Shown here: positions 1-8,748 of the stretch, in pieces
Position numbering within the stretch: position 1 is the first letter of the stretch
How the letters are laid out: each line of letters starts with the position of its first letter
NCBI RefSeq assembly: GCF_036567765.1
Contig: NZ_DATCTU010000095.1
Span: forward strand, 107,964-171,963
Source of the DNA: Pseudobacteroides sp.
GTDB lineage: Bacteria; Bacillota; Clostridia; Acetivibrionales; DSM-2933
DNA: 64,000 bases
Direction: 5' to 3'
The notes under the pieces: model-generated
The model's database searches: none
The model's input: only the letters and a program-made list of their open reading frames with translations
Told to the model about the DNA's origin: nothing
Position numbers and translations under genes: made by a program

Positions 1-580
1 TTTAGCAGGAGAGAATAAGGAAGCCGGAGATATGATTTATCTTTTATCAAAGTATTATCGCAGTACCGTAAAGGAAAAAATGGTTATCAACATATGGGAA
101 GAAATAAGACATGCCAAAATGTATGTGGAGCTTCATAATATTAGATCTTCCTACGTGGTTTTTGTAAAATTCAATATTGAAGAAGAGCTATCGGACTACG
201 GAATTCTTAAGCATACCCTTCAGCCTCTTATTGAAAACTATATTTGCCATGGCATCAATATGGAGCGGGAGGATAATCTACTTAACATAAATGTATACAA
301 AAATGAAAAAGACATATTTATATCCCTTGAAGACAATGGAAACGGAATCTCAAAAGAAAAGCTTGACGATATAAAGGAAAATTTGGAAAGAGGCAGTAAT
401 AATACACAAAGTGGCATTGGAATTAAAAATGTGCATGACAGAATTGTATTGTTTTTTGGAGAAGGATATGGACTCACAATAAAAAGCAGTACAGGACAGG
501 GAACTTCTATAACCATAAGGATTCCTGCAATACCAAAGGAGGAAATGGAAGTATATGTACAAAGTTTTCATCGTGGATGA
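1..580 (+). CDS. Sensor histidine kinase, YesM type (5' end outside window)
   Basis: Only the C-terminal kinase part is present; the reading frame is open from base 2, so the gene begins upstream of the window. Visible are the end of the His_kinase domain and a HATPase_c domain: N-box PLIENYICHGI, G1 box DNGNGI and G2 box SGIGIKNVHDRI. This layout is typical of YesM/LytS-like kinases, which are membrane sensors paired with AraC-type response regulators for sugar uptake. The stop codon overlaps the start of the regulator at 555 by 26 bases, implying translational coupling. The signal sensed cannot be told because the sensor part is missing. Confidence 0.9.
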   Translation, partial: LAGENKEAGDMIYLLSKYYRSTVKEKMVINIWEEIRHAKMYVELHNIRSSYVVFVKFNIEEELSDYGILKHTLQPLIENYICHGINMEREDNLLNINVYKNEKDIFISLEDNGNGISKEKLDDIKENLERGSNNTQSGIGIKNVHDRIVLFFGEGYGLTIKSSTGQGTSITIRIPAIPKEEMEVYVQSFHRG

Positions 581-2114
581 CGACCCTGCTATTGTTAGAG
601 GTCTAAAGAATATAATTAACTGGGAAGAGTATGGGTTGAATATCCCTGAGACAGCATATAGCGGACTGGAGGCATGGAAACTTATTGAAAGCAGTACTCC
701 CGATATACTCATTACCGATATTAAAATGCCTTGTATAGATGGGCTGGAGCTTATAAGGAGAGTTAAGCAAATAAAGCCTTGTACTCATTTTATAGTATTG
801 AGCGGCTATGATGATTTTGAATATCTGAAGGAGTCAATCAAGCTTGGCATTGAGAACTATATATTAAAACCTGTAAATGTAGAGGAATTGACATCAACTC
901 TGTTAAATATACTTGAAAAGCTTCAAAACACCCGGGTAAGTCCCATTGATTTTGAGAGGGATAAGGATATAATAAGAAACAATGTCCTCTACCGACTTGT
1001 TACAGGTTCAATAAGTGAAGAGGAATTAAATGAAAGACTGTTCCATCTTAACATCAAACTTAATGGACCTCTTACGGTTTGTGTATTTAGAGCTTTGGAG
1101 AGTAAGACATGGAAGACGATACCTGGCGATATTATGGCAAACATTGAAAAAATATGCACCAAAGTTATTGATAAGCATGAATTAGGGCCTACTTTTCGTT
1201 CTCCTGAGGGAAATATTCTGTTATTGATTTGCTGTAATAAGGAGCTTCTTGAGCCACTTATGCTAAAAGATGTGCTTCTTGAGTGTATGATGGAGGTGAA
1301 AAATTCACACTGTATCAATCTTTTTATTACTGCGGGAAGCTATGAAAATAACTGGAGAATGCTTGAGAAAAGTTATAAAAAAGCGATAGAACTTCAGCAA
1401 TATTCAATAATACTGCCTTTTGACAGTATACTAGACAGTGAAATCGAAAAAGATACTTCTAAAATACAAATAAGGGAAATACTTTCTTTTGATGAGTTGA
1501 AGAGGTTTATAGCTTCAAAAGATGTTGACGGACTACTATCTTATATTGATGGCATATTCGTAAGGATAGGAAACTTGAAAGGCATTACGCCATACTTTGT
1601 TCAGAATACTTCGGTGGAAATACTTTTTTCCATAATAAACATAGTCATCAGTACTCCGGAGGGAAGCAATGTGCTGGATCAGGAATTGCATAGGCCTGTT
1701 TCGGATATTTTCAATCTACAAAGCCTGGAAGAAATAATAGAGTTTACTAAGAACAAGGCTAAAAGTATTCTTCAACACCTTATATATAAGCAGAAAAACC
1801 TGCATCCAATCATAAAAAGGGCAATGAAGCATATAAAAACGAATTATTCCAAAGATATTTCCCTTAAGTGCCTGGCTCATGATTTCAATATCAATGCCAA
1901 TTACTTAGGACGGCTTTTCAAGGAAGAGCTGGGAGTGTATTTTACCGATTATCTCAATACAATAAGAGTAGAAAAAGCTAAGGAGCTTCTGCTGAGCACA
2001 AACAAAAGCACAAGAGAGATTTCAATTGAGATTGGTTATTCTGATCCAAATTATTTTTACAGCTTGTTTAAAAAATATACAGGTATTTCACCCTCTGAAT
2101 TTAAAAATCAATAA
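555..2114 (+). CDS. AraC-family response regulator, YesN type
   Basis: 519 residues. The N-terminal receiver domain shows the acidic pocket VDDD (8-10), the phospho-acceptor Asp55 in ITDIKMP and the switch Lys in LKPVN near 104. A poorly conserved middle region follows, then two AraC helix-turn-helix units at about 415-519, ending in the usual GYSDPNYFYSLFKKYTGISP-type signature. GGAGG 13 bases before the ATG lies inside the kinase gene. It is expected to activate polysaccharide-uptake genes when phosphorylated by the preceding kinase. The solute-binding protein that converges on it at 2126 is a likely partner or target, by inference. Confidence 0.93.
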   Translation: MYKVFIVDDDPAIVRGLKNIINWEEYGLNIPETAYSGLEAWKLIESSTPDILITDIKMPCIDGLELIRRVKQIKPCTHFIVLSGYDDFEYLKESIKLGIENYILKPVNVEELTSTLLNILEKLQNTRVSPIDFERDKDIIRNNVLYRLVTGSISEEELNERLFHLNIKLNGPLTVCVFRALESKTWKTIPGDIMANIEKICTKVIDKHELGPTFRSPEGNILLLICCNKELLEPLMLKDVLLECMMEVKNSHCINLFITAGSYENNWRMLEKSYKKAIELQQYSIILPFDSILDSEIEKDTSKIQIREILSFDELKRFIASKDVDGLLSYIDGIFVRIGNLKGITPYFVQNTSVEILFSIINIVISTPEGSNVLDQELHRPVSDIFNLQSLEEIIEFTKNKAKSILQHLIYKQKNLHPIIKRAMKHIKTNYSKDISLKCLAHDFNINANYLGRLFKEELGVYFTDYLNTIRVEKAKELLLSTNKSTREISIEIGYSDPNYFYSLFKKYTGISPSEFKNQ

Positions 2115-2125
2115 AACTTAAAATG

Positions 2126-3628
2126 CTACTTTTTTATCCTCTTTTCGAGAAGCCATGTATCAAGCTGATTCTGCTGCTGGGCCATCACTTTATCAAGGCC
2201 TGCCGCTTTGTATTTTTGAATAATTTTCGGCAGGTATATTTCAGGGTCAACAGCACCAACAAAGAGCGGTCCTTCGAATTCTTCGGTGACCTCGGTAATC
2301 TTCTCAATCTCGTTCTTAACAGGTTCAGGGTCAAAATTAAATTCAAGTAGTGGCGAAATTATTGGTGAAGCATTAAAATTCTCAATATCCTTTGATATGT
2401 TTTTTGAATAAGAGGAAAGCGTATAAGAAAGCTTCATGTTTCCAAATGTGCATGGCTCTATATGATATGAATTATCCAACAGCTTAATTGCGTTTTCTCC
2501 TGTTTTTTGGTAATGGATACCCTCTATTCCGTAAGCTATCAAATTGAAGAGATACTTGTCTGTATTAAGCAGTTCCAGAAACATGACTGTCCTTCCAGGG
2601 TCCTGGGAAGTTGATGATATGGCGTGCATGAAGAATACCGTATCCTTTTTTGTTATAAAAGGGCTACCTATGGGAACAACAGTAACATCATAACCCAGTT
2701 TTTCCTTCAGTTTGCTTTTTAAAAGTGGGTTATAGGATACTGAACCAGCAAACCAGTTTCCTGCATTTTCAAAGTTACTGACATTTTTTAATGATGCTGC
2801 ATCCTTTAAAATATACCCGGCTTTATACCACTTGTGCATGAGTGACAAATAATTTTTAAATTCAGTAATCTCCATGGCATTAACAACCTTGTAGCCTGTC
2901 CTATTATCCAAATACAGACCGCTTGGCACCTGTTCCTCAACCCTTTCCATAGGCATAGAAAATGCATGACAGGAATAAGGATAAATGAGGTAGGGAACAA
3001 CATCCTTTTCTTTTTCCTTAATTATTTTAAGCATAGGTTCAAGATCTTCTATTTTTTTAATATTGGACACATCAACCCCATACTTGTCCGTATATTTTTT
3101 ATTTAAAGAAATTCCCCACTGATGTGCGAGATCCTGGTTTGCCGGAAGGGTATACAGTTTATCCTTAACCCGGGCCCCGTTAAGAAGTATTTGCGGAAGT
3201 GCATTCAATGTACCCTTACCGTACTTTTCAAGGAGAGGGTCAAGCTCAATAAAGGACCCCCTTAGGGCATTATGAGTGTAGCTGTTCATCCAGACCGATG
3301 TAAAGCAAATATCAAATTTCTCACCTGAGGAAATGGCCGATTTAAGCCTATTATCATAATCGGCTTCTGGAATCAATCTCATTTCCAGGGTTGCATTTAT
3401 TCTTTTTATTAAATATTCATTGACTTTTTTAAGTACTAGCTGCATATCCTTTTGGGTTTTATGAGCATGATACCATATAATTTTGTAAGGTGGGAGTGAC
3501 TTGCCGTTTTTATTACTTTCAGCCATCATAGCGTCTCTATTAAAATCAATACTGGAGGAGCTTCCTTTTATATTGAAGAATAACATAATTAAGATAAAAA
3601 ATATTATTGCTTTTTTAGTATTCCTCAT
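2126..3628 (-). CDS. Extracellular solute-binding protein, family 1 (LplA-like)
   Basis: 500 residues. It has an N-terminal hydrophobic segment (about 7-25) but no lipobox cysteine, so it may be membrane-anchored by this helix or secreted, unlike most Gram-positive binding proteins. The body has the family 1 carbohydrate-binding fold features, and the C-terminal ~120 residues resemble the DUF3502 domain common in LplA-type proteins. No transporter permease or ATPase lies beside it; the only sugar permease in the window is at 32.3 kb. It converges on the YesM/YesN pair with an 11-base gap, so it could serve as a signalling receptor for that system rather than for import (inference). Confidence 0.8.
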   Translation of the reverse strand: MRNTKKAIIFFILIMLFFNIKGSSSSIDFNRDAMMAESNKNGKSLPPYKIIWYHAHKTQKDMQLVLKKVNEYLIKRINATLEMRLIPEADYDNRLKSAISSGEKFDICFTSVWMNSYTHNALRGSFIELDPLLEKYGKGTLNALPQILLNGARVKDKLYTLPANQDLAHQWGISLNKKYTDKYGVDVSNIKKIEDLEPMLKIIKEKEKDVVPYLIYPYSCHAFSMPMERVEEQVPSGLYLDNRTGYKVVNAMEITEFKNYLSLMHKWYKAGYILKDAASLKNVSNFENAGNWFAGSVSYNPLLKSKLKEKLGYDVTVVPIGSPFITKKDTVFFMHAISSTSQDPGRTVMFLELLNTDKYLFNLIAYGIEGIHYQKTGENAIKLLDNSYHIEPCTFGNMKLSYTLSSYSKNISKDIENFNASPIISPLLEFNFDPEPVKNEIEKITEVTEEFEGPLFVGAVDPEIYLPKIIQKYKAAGLDKVMAQQQNQLDTWLLEKRIKK

Positions 3629-3660
3629 GCAATACCCTCCGTAATTTCCTTAACATAAAT

Positions 3661-3705
3661 AAAAACCTGCACACCTTGAATGTATCAAAATGGGCAGGTT
3701 TTTTC
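3661..3705 (-). terminator. Intrinsic terminator after the CotH-dockerin gene
   Basis: An AAACCTGC / GCAGGTTT stem around a long loop is followed by a T-run on both strands. It lies between the CotH gene end (3749) and the solute-binding gene start (3628), separating the two. Confidence 0.65.
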
Positions 3706-3748
3706 AACTCTATTGGATTTATTTTTTTATTTATTTCATAGATTGGTA

Positions 3749-5734
3749 TTAGTCGCTGACTGTTTTATTGAAATTTAAAGCAATAATAACTGCATCAGCC
3801 ATATTTATTGAACCATCATTGTTCAAATCACAAGAAGCTTTATAATTGCCGTCTCCTACAACTGAATTGAATATAGCTGCCATAAGAACCACATCAGACA
3901 TGTTAACAGCACCATTTCTGTCTATGTCACCTATAAGTACTTCGGTTGCAGATTTCTTTATAAGACTTAAGTTATCAAAGGTAACAACTGTACCGTTAAA
4001 AGTGTCGCTGCCAAGGCTAAATGCAAGAGCACAGTTAGAGTCATCTACTTGGACTGTAAACTTAGCTTCGTAATGTTGAGGCTCATTAGTGATGTTTAAA
4101 TTACCTAAATGAAGTGGTGACCAAGGTGCATGATTTAGTTGAACAGCGAATGGAAGCAATCGTCCATCGGTACATTTGTAATCGAATGAAAGTACATATT
4201 CTGCTCCCTTTTCCAGCATAAAACCTGAGGCAATCGCCTGGGTAGCCCAACTTTCTGAACCCCCGTTTTGAACTGCCACAGCAATTCCTGTGTCGGGTAA
4301 AATTTCATAGGTCATTTCGTTTCCAAATGCAAGAATTGAACTTAATTCCAGTAAATTGGACTTGGCAGATAATTCTTTGCCGTCTTCCTTTACAAATATT
4401 CCATTTATAAAATCTTCATTATTAAAATGGTCTTTTAGCCAGCTTACACGCTTGGACAGCCAATTGCTAAGATACATGTAATGGTCTTTATATGTTGGAA
4501 GTTTAACTATTTCCTCTGGTGAGATGTTTGTCTGCTTTCCTAAAATGTTCCACTTATCAAAATTTCTGCAATAAGACTTATAATTGGATTGGGCTTCTGT
4601 AATAACTATATTTGGCAGGTCATTTAATTCGTTTTGAAGTTCATTCCAGCGTTCTTTTACTAATTTGCGGAACCAATTATTTGAAAGTGCATTGCAAAAC
4701 CATGGATTTGAGTTTGCATTTACATTTAAGACAGTATATGGGCTAAATCCTGCCCATGAGTCAAATCCCTTTACACAGTTTGCATTCCCCATAGCCAGAT
4801 CAAAATCCCACATAGGGCCAAAGCAAAGTTTTCCGTTAACATCTTTATACATATAGAAGCTGTCCCAGCCGGCATCAACATTTTTTACAATTTCATTGCC
4901 AATGTATATATCAACTAATGAGTCAAGGTCAATATACTTTTTTACATTCTCCTGATCGCCATTTTTTAATGCGTTATACGATTCCTTAATGTAATTGGAT
5001 ATGTAATTAATCTGCTGGCCTTTTATTGCTGCAGTTTCAGACAATTCACTTTTTATTACATAGCTTGCTGTATCAACGTCAAACTTATTTTCCCCCTCAT
5101 ATCTGGACATTTCAACTAAATAACCGTTGTTTTCGACTTCATCAGGTGCTTCTTCGATTGCTACACGATTTTTATTAACGTTATTGTCCTCACATAGCAG
5201 ATAAACACCTTGATATTCACCGTTAAGATATAATTCTATAGAGCGGCAGTTCGGCGAATAAGACATACCGGTAAGTTTCTCTGCAAAACTATATGCTGTA
5301 AGATTTCTTAAAAGAGAATGGTCGGAATGATTAGCTATTAAAAGCCAAGGCTTTCCTTTACCGTCGCCAATACCTAATAAGTTTTGTTTTTCTTCAAATT
5401 TCATTTTATAGCTTTTCTTTTCTGCGTACATGGAACTGCTGCCGCGGAGTTTTACCAATGTAGCCATATCAGTCATTTCATAAATACCTTTGTCATTAAT
5501 TATGCTGATTTTTGCATCAGCATATACTTCATCAGAACTGATTTGGCCTCCGGAATTGGTGTTTATTGTAAGTATTGGCATTTCAAGCTGATTATATTCA
5601 GTATTTAATGAAGCCACTGTGGTATTTCCTGTTTCTGACGCATACACTTTTTCTTTACATTCCCATCCAAACATACTTATAGCTAAAACCATAACCGTTA
5701 ATGATATTGTTAAAGCGGGTATTTTTACTTTCAT
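3749..5734 (-). CDS. CotH kinase-family protein with C-terminal type I dockerin
   Basis: 661 residues with a signal peptide (about 1-32). A CotH kinase domain spans about 50-430, with the family motif MWDFDLAMGN near 310. A beta-rich module at about 455-590 resembles a CBM4/9-like carbohydrate-binding fold. The last ~65 residues are a duplicated dockerin repeat (GDIDRNGAVNMSDVVLMAA and CDLNNDGSINMADAVIIAL), each with the Ca-binding D-x-N/D-x-D/N pattern. Dockerins plug into cohesins of cellulosome scaffoldins, so the protein should be cellulosome-bound. CotH proteins are atypical protein kinases or coat proteins; dockerin-linked ones are known in cellulosomes but their substrate is not settled. 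A palindromic element (5762-5868) lies 28 bases upstream. Confidence 0.92.
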   Translation of the reverse strand: MKVKIPALTISLTVMVLAISMFGWECKEKVYASETGNTTVASLNTEYNQLEMPILTINTNSGGQISSDEVYADAKISIINDKGIYEMTDMATLVKLRGSSSMYAEKKSYKMKFEEKQNLLGIGDGKGKPWLLIANHSDHSLLRNLTAYSFAEKLTGMSYSPNCRSIELYLNGEYQGVYLLCEDNNVNKNRVAIEEAPDEVENNGYLVEMSRYEGENKFDVDTASYVIKSELSETAAIKGQQINYISNYIKESYNALKNGDQENVKKYIDLDSLVDIYIGNEIVKNVDAGWDSFYMYKDVNGKLCFGPMWDFDLAMGNANCVKGFDSWAGFSPYTVLNVNANSNPWFCNALSNNWFRKLVKERWNELQNELNDLPNIVITEAQSNYKSYCRNFDKWNILGKQTNISPEEIVKLPTYKDHYMYLSNWLSKRVSWLKDHFNNEDFINGIFVKEDGKELSAKSNLLELSSILAFGNEMTYEILPDTGIAVAVQNGGSESWATQAIASGFMLEKGAEYVLSFDYKCTDGRLLPFAVQLNHAPWSPLHLGNLNITNEPQHYEAKFTVQVDDSNCALAFSLGSDTFNGTVVTFDNLSLIKKSATEVLIGDIDRNGAVNMSDVVLMAAIFNSVVGDGNYKASCDLNNDGSINMADAVIIALNFNKTVSD

Positions 5735-5761
5735 AGCTATAATCCTCCTATTCTAAGCTTA

Positions 5762-5868
5762 TTAAGGAATGATTAAAGAATTACTTCCCCTTGCGAGTGT
5801 GAGTTCACGAAATTAAGTGGACTCGAAAACGAGCATATAGGGGGAAGTTATTTCTTTAACATGCCTAA
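5762..5868 (-). repeat. 105-bp palindromic interspersed element, copy A
   Basis: One of four full copies (others at 9579, 42781, 54281). The ends are imperfect inverted repeats of about 28 bases (arms GATTAAAGAATTACTTCCCC and its near complement, ending in ATGCCTAA). The centre forms a small hairpin whose loop is TTAATTTC when read on the minus strand. It sits 28 bases 5' of the CotH start. No coding capacity. Confidence 0.8.
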
Positions 5869-6175
5869 CGATTTTGCCCGGGCATTTTATAACACGAACT
5901 TTACGCTTCTAAATATAACATTTAAATACATATATGGATACTTGAATAATTATAAATTTACTTTAAAAAAAATACATTTTCTTAAATATCTTTAATGATA
6001 AAAAATTTGAACATTAGGTCTTGTTTGGTAATTTTCCTATGTGCTTAATATGTTTTTACAGCAGAATTCAATTGACAAATGTTACTAAATATATTAGAAT
6101 TATATCATAGTATTCCAATACACTTAATATACTTTAGCATCATTTGTTAATGATAAAAAATTAGGATGTGATAAT
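5869..6175. other. AT-rich intergenic stretch
   Basis: Divergent region between the CotH gene and the DUF2325 gene. It is strongly AT-rich with no ORF, tRNA or recognised riboswitch. It probably holds the promoter of the small plus-strand gene at 6176, but no convincing -35/-10 pair stands out. Confidence 0.5.
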
Positions 6176-6445
6176 ATGAACATAACAATTTTTGGTGGTG
6201 ATAATATTGAAAGAATTAATTGCAGTCTTTGTAAAAGAGGCTTCTGCATCATAAAACATATAAGTGGACGAAAAAGCAATCATAAATGTGTAGAAATTCC
6301 TCAAAATTCAGATTTAGTAGTTGTTTTTATTGATTATATCAACCACAGTCTGTGTGCACATATAAAAAAAGAAGCCCAAAAATTAGGCATCAAGACTATT
6401 TTCTCAAAAAGATCATGGTCTTCTTTGCAATCGTTAATATCTTAG
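6176..6445 (+). CDS. DUF2325 domain protein
   Basis: 89 residues, about the usual length for DUF2325. It starts with the typical beta strand and glycine turn (ITIFGGDN) and has the middle SDLVVVFIDYINHSLC and the C-terminal segment following IKTIFSKR. The function of DUF2325 is unknown; members are small soluble proteins sometimes near redox or sulfur genes. RBS is weak (AGGATGTG before ATG). The end overlaps the convergent Nudix gene by 4 bases. Confidence 0.7.
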   Translation: MNITIFGGDNIERINCSLCKRGFCIIKHISGRKSNHKCVEIPQNSDLVVVFIDYINHSLCAHIKKEAQKLGIKTIFSKRSWSSLQSLIS

Positions 6446-6969
6446 AGATTTTGTATCAGAGTATAATTATTTTTCATGCTCAAAAAGGCTAAAATAGTTT
6501 TTGCATCAAGCATATCACCATTTTTAATGTTGTTATGCAATTCGTCAAATCCCATCCAGACTAAATCATAAACATCCTCATCCTCAATCTCAGCACATTG
6601 GGCCTCATCCTTCAAAACATTTATATGATAGATCTTCATTAAACTGTTTGAAAACCCCATCATAGGCTTATATGATACAAGGTGCTTTATTGATTCAGGC
6701 TTTACGATTAGTCCTGTTTCTTCTTTAAGCTCACGGATTAGACATGTTATTTCATCTTCATTATCTATATCCAAAGATCCTGCTGGAATTTCCAGGGTTT
6801 CTTCCATAAGTGCCGGACGAAATTGCTTAACCAGCAAAATCTCGTTATACTGATTAACAATAATTGCAGCCACTGCATTATAGTCATTTAATATATCATA
6901 CTCTCTATCACCCACTTTACGTTTGTAAACCTTTAGCCAACCGTCATAAGCCAGTTTATCGCCCATCAT
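6442..6969 (-). CDS. Nudix hydrolase, ADP-ribose pyrophosphatase-like
   Basis: 175 residues. The Nudix box is complete: G in AGSLDI, then RELKEETGL, preceded by the LEIPAG motif characteristic of ADP-ribose pyrophosphatases (NudF/YqkG type). It likely cleaves ADP-ribose or similar nucleoside diphosphate derivatives in the cytosol. AAAGG lies 8 bases before the first ATG. It is preceded by a leader RNA (7005-7060) that also lies downstream of the YezD genes, so it could be the last gene of the sulfur unit or separately controlled. Confidence 0.85.
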   Translation of the reverse strand: MMGDKLAYDGWLKVYKRKVGDREYDILNDYNAVAAIIVNQYNEILLVKQFRPALMEETLEIPAGSLDIDNEDEITCLIRELKEETGLIVKPESIKHLVSYKPMMGFSNSLMKIYHINVLKDEAQCAEIEDEDVYDLVWMGFDELHNNIKNGDMLDAKTILAFLSMKNNYTLIQNL

Positions 6970-7004
6970 ATTTATTTCCTTTCAAATTTAAAGCTCAATA
7001 AAAA

Positions 7005-7060
7005 CAAAAAGGCCGCATTCCTTTAAGGAACACAGCCTCTAGTTTTCTAGTCAGCATATA
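7005..7060 (-). ncRNA. Leader RNA family copy f (hairpin plus terminator)
   Basis: Minus-strand order: GCTGA, 4-bp hairpin CTAG-AAAA-CTAG, AGGC, then a stem AGGCtGTgTTCC / GGAAtgCGGCCT followed by TTTTT. Same architecture as the copies at 14061, 16067, 16885, 20008 and 24927. No clear promoter lies directly upstream, so it may read through from yezD and act as terminator/attenuator ahead of the Nudix gene. Confidence 0.65.
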
Positions 7061-7119
7061 TAAACCATATGTTTTGCAATTATTATTTATATTTCAAAAT
7101 ATAGTAAAACACAAAGCAA

Positions 7120-7284
7120 CTATTTTAATTTGATTTTTTCATTTTTTTCAATCTGAACAACCTTGCCTTCTTGTATGAACAAAGTCACAGAACCATATTG
7201 AATACTTTCAACATAACTTAACAGTTTTTTTAAGTTCTCCTCGGATATTTGAGTTTTCTTTATTGCTTCGTCTATTGCCATCAT
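7120..7284 (-). CDS. yezD: YezD-family small protein (DUF2292), copy 2
   Basis: 54 residues. It carries the DUF2292 core YGSVTLFIQEGKVVQIEKNE. The ATG at 7284 follows GAGGG with 8 bases spacing. In Bacillus, yezD belongs to sulfur-responsive gene sets; its biochemical role is not known. It lies 86 bases downstream of a second, more diverged DUF2292 gene, a tandem arrangement within the sulfur island. Confidence 0.8.
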   Translation of the reverse strand: MMAIDEAIKKTQISEENLKKLLSYVESIQYGSVTLFIQEGKVVQIEKNEKIKLK

Positions 7285-7370
7285 CCATCACACCCTCTAT
7301 AAATTTGGCTATATCAAAAGTGTTACTATTCTTACAGTTAATGCAAGAATAATAACTTTAATTGACAAAA

Positions 7371-7562
7371 TTAAAAACCGCTGCTTTTTAAAAACATTAC
7401 ATCATTTTCCAAAGTTATTTTTTCATTCAAATTAACCTGTATTACAGTATTATCTTGCTTGATTATTGTAACTGAGCCATTTTGAATATCTCCAACTGCT
7501 CTTACAATAATTGTACTTAAAGAAATTTTTTCAAATTGTTTACGCCTTCTAAGATTATTCAT
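7371..7562 (-). CDS. YezD-family small protein (DUF2292), copy 1
   Basis: 63 residues. The C-terminal half shows the DUF2292 pattern IQNGSVTIIKQDNTVIQVNL. It differs from copy 2 in a basic N-terminus (RRRKQFEK) and an extra tail. GGAGGGG lies 6 bases before the ATG. An Rrf2-type operator motif at 7605-7635 lies just upstream, so both small genes are probably sulfur-controlled. Confidence 0.75.
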   Translation of the reverse strand: MNNLRRRKQFEKISLSTIIVRAVGDIQNGSVTIIKQDNTVIQVNLNEKITLENDVMFLKSSGF

Positions 7563-7604
7563 ATGAACCCCTCCATATTAATCAAGTTAGATAGATTATA
7601 TTTT

Positions 7605-7635
7605 CCTATTATTCATATTGTTTTAGTAGGTTTTG
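7605..7635 (-). promoter_or_regulatory. Rrf2/CymR-like operator before the YezD pair
   Basis: Minus strand reads CTACTAAAACAATATGAATA followed by ATAGG, matching the shared motif TAAAYnnATAnGAATARTR. Unlike the other sites, no clear TTGACA-N17-TATAAT pair lies directly before it; a TATAAT occurs just downstream. Confidence 0.6.
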
Positions 7636-7716
7636 CGTTTTAATTTAAGGGGGATAATTCCCCCTAAGCTTTATGAAAAGTGTTATTAAGCCAGGTATTT
7701 GGTAAAAATATATCTA

Positions 7717-8649
7717 TTAGTCCTGGAAAAGAACTGTAGAAAGATACCTTTCCCCTGTGTCCGGCAAAACAACAACGATTGATTTTCCCTTATTTTCAGG
7801 CCTCTTTGCAATTTGAGTAGCTGCAAACACTGCTGCACCTGAAGATATTCCCACCAAAAGGCCTTCCGACTTTGCCAGTTTTCTGGCAGTCTCAAAGGCT
7901 TCTTCATTTTTAACCTTATATATTTCATCAATTATTGATTTATTTAGAATATCGGGTACAAATCCGGGGCCAATACCTTGTATTTTATGAGGTCCTGGAC
8001 TGCCGCCTGACAAGACAGGAGAATCGTTGGGCTCAACTGCTATTATCTTAACATCAAACTTTCTTTCCTTCAGAATCTCTCCTACACCTGTAATGGTTCC
8101 CCCAGTTCCAATACCTGAAACGAATATGTCAACCTGCCCTTCAGTATCTCTCAATATTTCTTCTGCTGTAGTTCTTCTATGTATTTCAGGATTTGCAGGA
8201 TTTTTAAATTGATTTGGCAAAAAGGAATTTGGCGTTTGTGCTGCAATCTCTTCAGCTTTGCGGATTGCACCTTTCATTCCCTCAGACCCTGGTGTCAAAA
8301 CCAATTCAGCCCCAAGTGCTTTTAAGAGATTTCTTCTTTCTATACTAAATGTGTCCGGTAAAGTTATTATAAGCTTATATCCCTTTGCAGCTGCAACAAA
8401 CGCAAGTGCAATACCTGTATTCCCGCTGGTTGGCTCAATTATAACCGAGTCCTTATTAATAATACCTTTATCCTCAGCATCTTTTATCATGGAATAACCT
8501 ATTCTGTCCTTTACACTGGATGCAGGATTAAAGTATTCAAGCTTCGCTATTAGCTTAGCTTCTAAATTGTGAGCTTTTGCATAACTTGCTAATTCCAACA
8601 GAGGTGTATTTCCAATCAAATCTGTTAAATTCTTAGCTATTTTTGACAT
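7717..8649 (-). CDS. cysK: Cysteine synthase A (O-acetylserine sulfhydrylase)
   Basis: 310 residues, normal length for CysK. It makes L-cysteine from O-acetylserine and sulfide with PLP. Visible are the PLP lysine in [11 protein letters not shown], the substrate loop [15 protein letters not shown], the phosphate-binding [11 protein letters not shown] and the C-terminal [11 protein letters not shown] chose the ATG at 8649 (MSKIAKNL) because GGAGGGG lies 7 bases upstream; the longer frame to 8733 lacks an RBS and covers the promoter. A strong promoter plus operator (8669-8733) precedes it. The broken rrf2 gene lies immediately upstream, a common Rrf2(CymR/IscR)-cysK neighbourhood. Confidence 0.95.
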   Translation of the reverse strand: MSKIAKNLTDLIGNTPLLELASYAKAHNLEAKLIAKLEYFNPASSVKDRIGYSMIKDAEDKGIINKDSVIIEPTSGNTGIALAFVAAAKGYKLIITLPDTFSIERRNLLKALGAELVLTPGSEGMKGAIRKAEEIAAQTPNSFLPNQFKNPANPEIHRRTTAEEILRDTEGQVDIFVSGIGTGGTITGVGEILKERKFDVKIIAVEPNDSPVLSGGSPGPHKIQGIGPGFVPDILNKSIIDEIYKVKNEEAFETARKLAKSEGLLVGISSGAAVFAATQIAKRPENKGKSIVVVLPDTGERYLSTVLFQD

Positions 8650-8668
8650 TAGATCCCCTCCACCTAAT

Positions 8669-8733
8669 TTTATTCCCACTATTCTTATATGTTTAATTGA
8701 TTTTATTTTATTATATATTCTAAAATATGTCAA
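8669..8733 (-). promoter_or_regulatory. cysK promoter with Rrf2/CymR-like operator
   Basis: Minus strand: TTGACA (8728-8733), 17-base spacer, TAAAAT (8705-8710), then the operator TTAAACATATAAGAATAGTG running to 8669. The operator starts at about +1, so binding would block initiation or early elongation. The same geometry recurs at the metN, nifD-like, metY, iron-sulfur and esterase promoters. Confidence 0.75.
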
Positions 8734-8748
8734 TACAATAAAAAAATA

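Noticed and set aside
7005..7060. S-box (SAM-I) riboswitch
   Set aside because: None of the S-box conserved blocks are present in this or the other five leaders; they are far too short.
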